Below the pieces are notes generated by a model. That model had not been told where the DNA came from and did no database searches. It was given only the letters and a program-made list of their open reading frames with translations. Shown in pieces: positions 19,032 through 20,553 of a stretch of DNA of 20,553 nucleotides. Source of the stretch: Podochytrium sp. JEL0797 (taxonomy: Eukaryota > Chytridiomycota > Chytridiomycetes > Chytridiales > Chytriomycetaceae); contig JADGJG010000422.1 in assembly GCA_027596195.1 (NCBI GenBank), positions 1-20,553 on the forward strand, read 5' to 3'. The translations under genes and the position numbers were made by a program. Every line of letters starts with the position of its first letter. Position 1 is the stretch's first letter.

Positions 19032-20060
19032 TCATCCCCCAAAACACCCATTCCGCTTCCTCAATGCCCGCGCAGGATTCACAACCTCAGGCCACACCAC
19101 AGGCGCATTCAACGGCACTGCAAACTTGGTCACAAATACGGGCGGTGCCGATGCTGTTGCTGTTGCCACAGACGCTCCTCCTCCTCCTACTGCATTCGCC
19201 AGAGTGGAATTGGGAAACAACGCGTTTGTGGACGTGGATGTTGTGGAGTGTTGCTGCTGCTGTTGCTGTTGCGGTGGGGGGTTTGAAGAGGTGGTGGTGG
19301 GTGGAGGTGCGGCAACGGCAGCTGTTGTTGGGTTTGGAGCAAGGGCCGCAGCAGCTGTGGTTGCTACGGGAGGAGGCGGCGGCGGGGGTGGAGGTGCCAC
19401 CACAACAGGAGGAGGTGGATCTGGTTTCGATCCCATACAAAAGGACCAAGAGATGGAAATCCTGTCGCCGCGATTTCAATAGATTCAATTGTCGGCGAGA
19501 ATCAAGCCCATTCCAAGAATTCAATAATCTCACCTCCCCGCACTCGTTGAAGCAAACGTCGTGAATATCGGAGTCGTCACGTCAATCGATCCGTACCCAC
19601 ACCCAGCGCATCGGTCTTGGACACTTCCTGTTAGGATTGTGAGTGAAATGATGATTAACTAAAACCTGGCACTCCACCTTGAACAGTGTGAGTCCCATCC
19701 GTAATGCAGACTGTTTGGCCGCATATTCCCGTGTTGTATTGAGTGGGATTCTGATCAAATTTGATCAGGATCCTCACAAATCACATGGCGTATAAACGAG
19801 TCCAGCCAAGGACCCCCACCACCCTCCAATCTCAGTCACTCACCATCGAAACAACGTAATCCCCGTTTTGTAGCACATTCCCGCAGGCGCCATACCCCCC
19901 CTGTTTGAGAGCGGCTTGTGAGTGCGGCTTTTCTTTGCGGGGAATGAAGTTGGGTTCCAAATGGGTGCATGCTTACATCTGGGTCGTAGTATGTCAGGTC
20001 GCCAGAGAATTGCTGTGCCATGGTGAGGGATGCGAGGAGAGGGAGGAGGAAACGAGCCAT
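19032..20060 (-). CDS. Secreted double-psi beta-barrel (expansin/RlpA-like) protein
   Basis: Five exons: 20060-19977, 19900-19844, 19750-19678, 19627-19534 and 19461-19032 (introns 76, 93, 50 and 72 bases); 245 residues. A signal peptide (MARFLLPLLASLTMA) is followed by a double-psi beta-barrel at about 19-108. Its marks are SGDLTYYDP, GGYGACGNVL, GDYVVSMNPTQYNTGICG, VCITDG and VQDRCAGCGYGSIDVT, ending AGRISISWSF. This is the fold of expansin N-terminal domains, barwin and fungal plant-cell-wall-loosening or elicitor proteins; DRC-GCG carries the conserved Asp. The rest (about 110-245) is a low-complexity Pro/Gln/Thr/Ala tail with nine Pro and seven Gln in a row, ending FGG. Its role is probably wall or glycan binding or loosening; no enzymatic activity can be claimed. 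Confidence 0.87.
19245..19425 (-). repeat. Poly-Gln and poly-Pro triplet tracts in the barrel protein tail
   Basis: CAG/CAA triplets (seen as TGCTGCTGC and similar near 19250-19272) encode seven Gln. CCT/CCG/CCC triplets near 19370-19400 encode nine Pro. These tracts are in frame and should be length-variable. Confidence 0.75.
19751..19768. repeat. Perfect 18-base palindrome at a splice acceptor
   Basis: CTGATCAAATTTGATCAG is its own reverse complement. On the coding strand its last three bases are the CAG acceptor of the second intron of the barrel-protein gene, so the 3' splice site can pair with intron sequence immediately upstream. Confidence 0.85.
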
Positions 20061-20324
20061 GATTCACTTTGGTGGGGATGGGGATCCAAGGGAAATTTTT
20101 TTCTTTTTGGTGGCTGCAACATCCATGGAAAGAAAATTTTCTGTTTTTTTGCACCCGGCAAGTGGTGTCCATTCTCTCATTCTTTTCTTTTTCAGCCATA
20201 TCCATTGTTCCTCCTCCTCCTCTTTTCTGATTCGTAAACTGTGGGGGCCCCATTTGATTCCATTGTTACCAAAAATTCGTTCCATTATTCCCGCATTGTT
20301 CATTATAAAAAAAACAACACCAAA
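20061..20324. promoter_or_regulatory. Divergent promoter between the barrel protein and the last gene
   Basis: This gap of 264 bases lies between two divergent starts, both encoding secreted proteins. CATTGTT (AACAATG on the other strand, an HMG/SOX-type core) occurs at 20203-20209, 20261-20267 and 20294-20300, with a CATTATT variant at 20283-20289. A TATAAAA lies at 20304-20310, only 14 bases before the right-hand ATG, which is close for a TATA box. Confidence 0.4.
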
Positions 20325-20500
20325 ATGACACCCAACACCCTCTTTGCACTCCTTGCTTTCCTCGCTGTCGCTTCGCAAACCATCGCCCGCCCCGTGTACA
20401 ACGAAAGATCCCTCGTTCTTCCTACCGTTCCCAACGGATGGTCCCTGTGTGGAGGCAATGGCCAAAAATACGCGAAAACCATGAAAATTGGGTACGGTGT

Positions 20501-20553
<53 letters not shown>
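20325..20553 (+). CDS. N terminus of a secreted protein, possibly ML/NPC2-like (partial)
   Basis: The frame is open from the ATG at 20325 to the edge. It starts with a clear signal peptide (TLFALLAFLAVASQTIA, cleavage near Ala21). The mature part begins RPVYNERSLVLP and continues GWSLCGGNGQKYAKTMKI. A Trp-x-x-Cys-Gly opening followed by a strand is seen in ML-domain lipid-binding proteins of the NPC2 type, but too little is present to be sure. A GT at 20492 may be an intron donor. Beyond 20500 the sequence is pure G and should not be read as protein. Confidence 0.55.
20501..20553 (+). repeat. G53 homopolymer at the end of the window
   Basis: The last 53 bases are all G. A pure run of this length ending the sequence fits a sequencing or assembly artefact (no-signal poly-G) at a contig end better than real DNA. 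Confidence 0.85.

Noticed and set aside
18953..19564. Plus-strand 203-codon frame
   Set aside because: It is antisense to the last exons of the barrel-protein gene and rich in triplet-repeat products; the minus-strand gene has a complete splice chain and a domain.
1..20553. CRISPR array, insertion sequence, bacterial operon or rRNA
   Set aside because: No spaced direct repeats, transposase, Shine-Dalgarno pattern or rRNA-like sequence was seen; genes carry spliceosomal introns.

Overview
The window looks like nuclear DNA of a compact fungal genome. Genes are split by many short introns (45-121 bases) with GTRAGT-like donors and YAG acceptors. Intergenic gaps are small, and AATAAA signals sit within tens of bases of several stops. 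The gene content is fungal: WSC cell-wall domains fused to a polysaccharide deacetylase, a secreted double-psi beta-barrel protein, CYSTM peptides and an EST1/SMG5-type decay factor. The FLVCR-like transporters and a coiled-coil protein ending in a C1q/TNF-like fold hint at an early-diverging, perhaps chytrid-like, fungus. That placement is inference; no rRNA or other marker is present.

Layout. 1-447 (+): 3' end of a Pro/His-rich PAPH-repeat gene. 521-2201 (-): serine beta-lactamase/esterase-fold enzyme with an N-terminal hydrophobic anchor and a C-terminal RDEL. 2261-5472 (-): nine-exon NodB-type deacetylase with four WSC domains. 5825-7332 (-) and 7693-9248 (+): head-to-head pair of paralogous major facilitator transporters of FLVCR/SLC49 type. 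9359-9682 (-): small predicted coiled-coil protein. 10332-12116 (+): tandem array of three CYSTM-type Cys-rich tail genes, the middle one apparently a pseudogene. 12400-15523 (-): 992-residue coiled-coil protein with a C1q-like C terminus. 15673-18747 (-): 839-residue EST1/SMG5-like protein whose PIN domain has lost its first catalytic Asp. 19032-20060 (-): secreted double-psi beta-barrel protein with a Pro/Gln/Thr-rich tail. 20325-end (+): start of another secreted protein, truncated by a 53-base poly-G run that is probably a contig-end artefact.

Several products are predicted to act at the cell surface or in the secretory pathway (PAPH protein, deacetylase-WSC, RDEL hydrolase, barrel protein, transporters, CYSTM peptides). 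SMG5-like and the coiled-coil protein are intracellular. Nothing suggests an operon. All gene models were spliced by hand from the bases, by matching splice signals, phases and family motifs; every exon set listed sums to an intact reading frame. No computed alignment or database search was possible.
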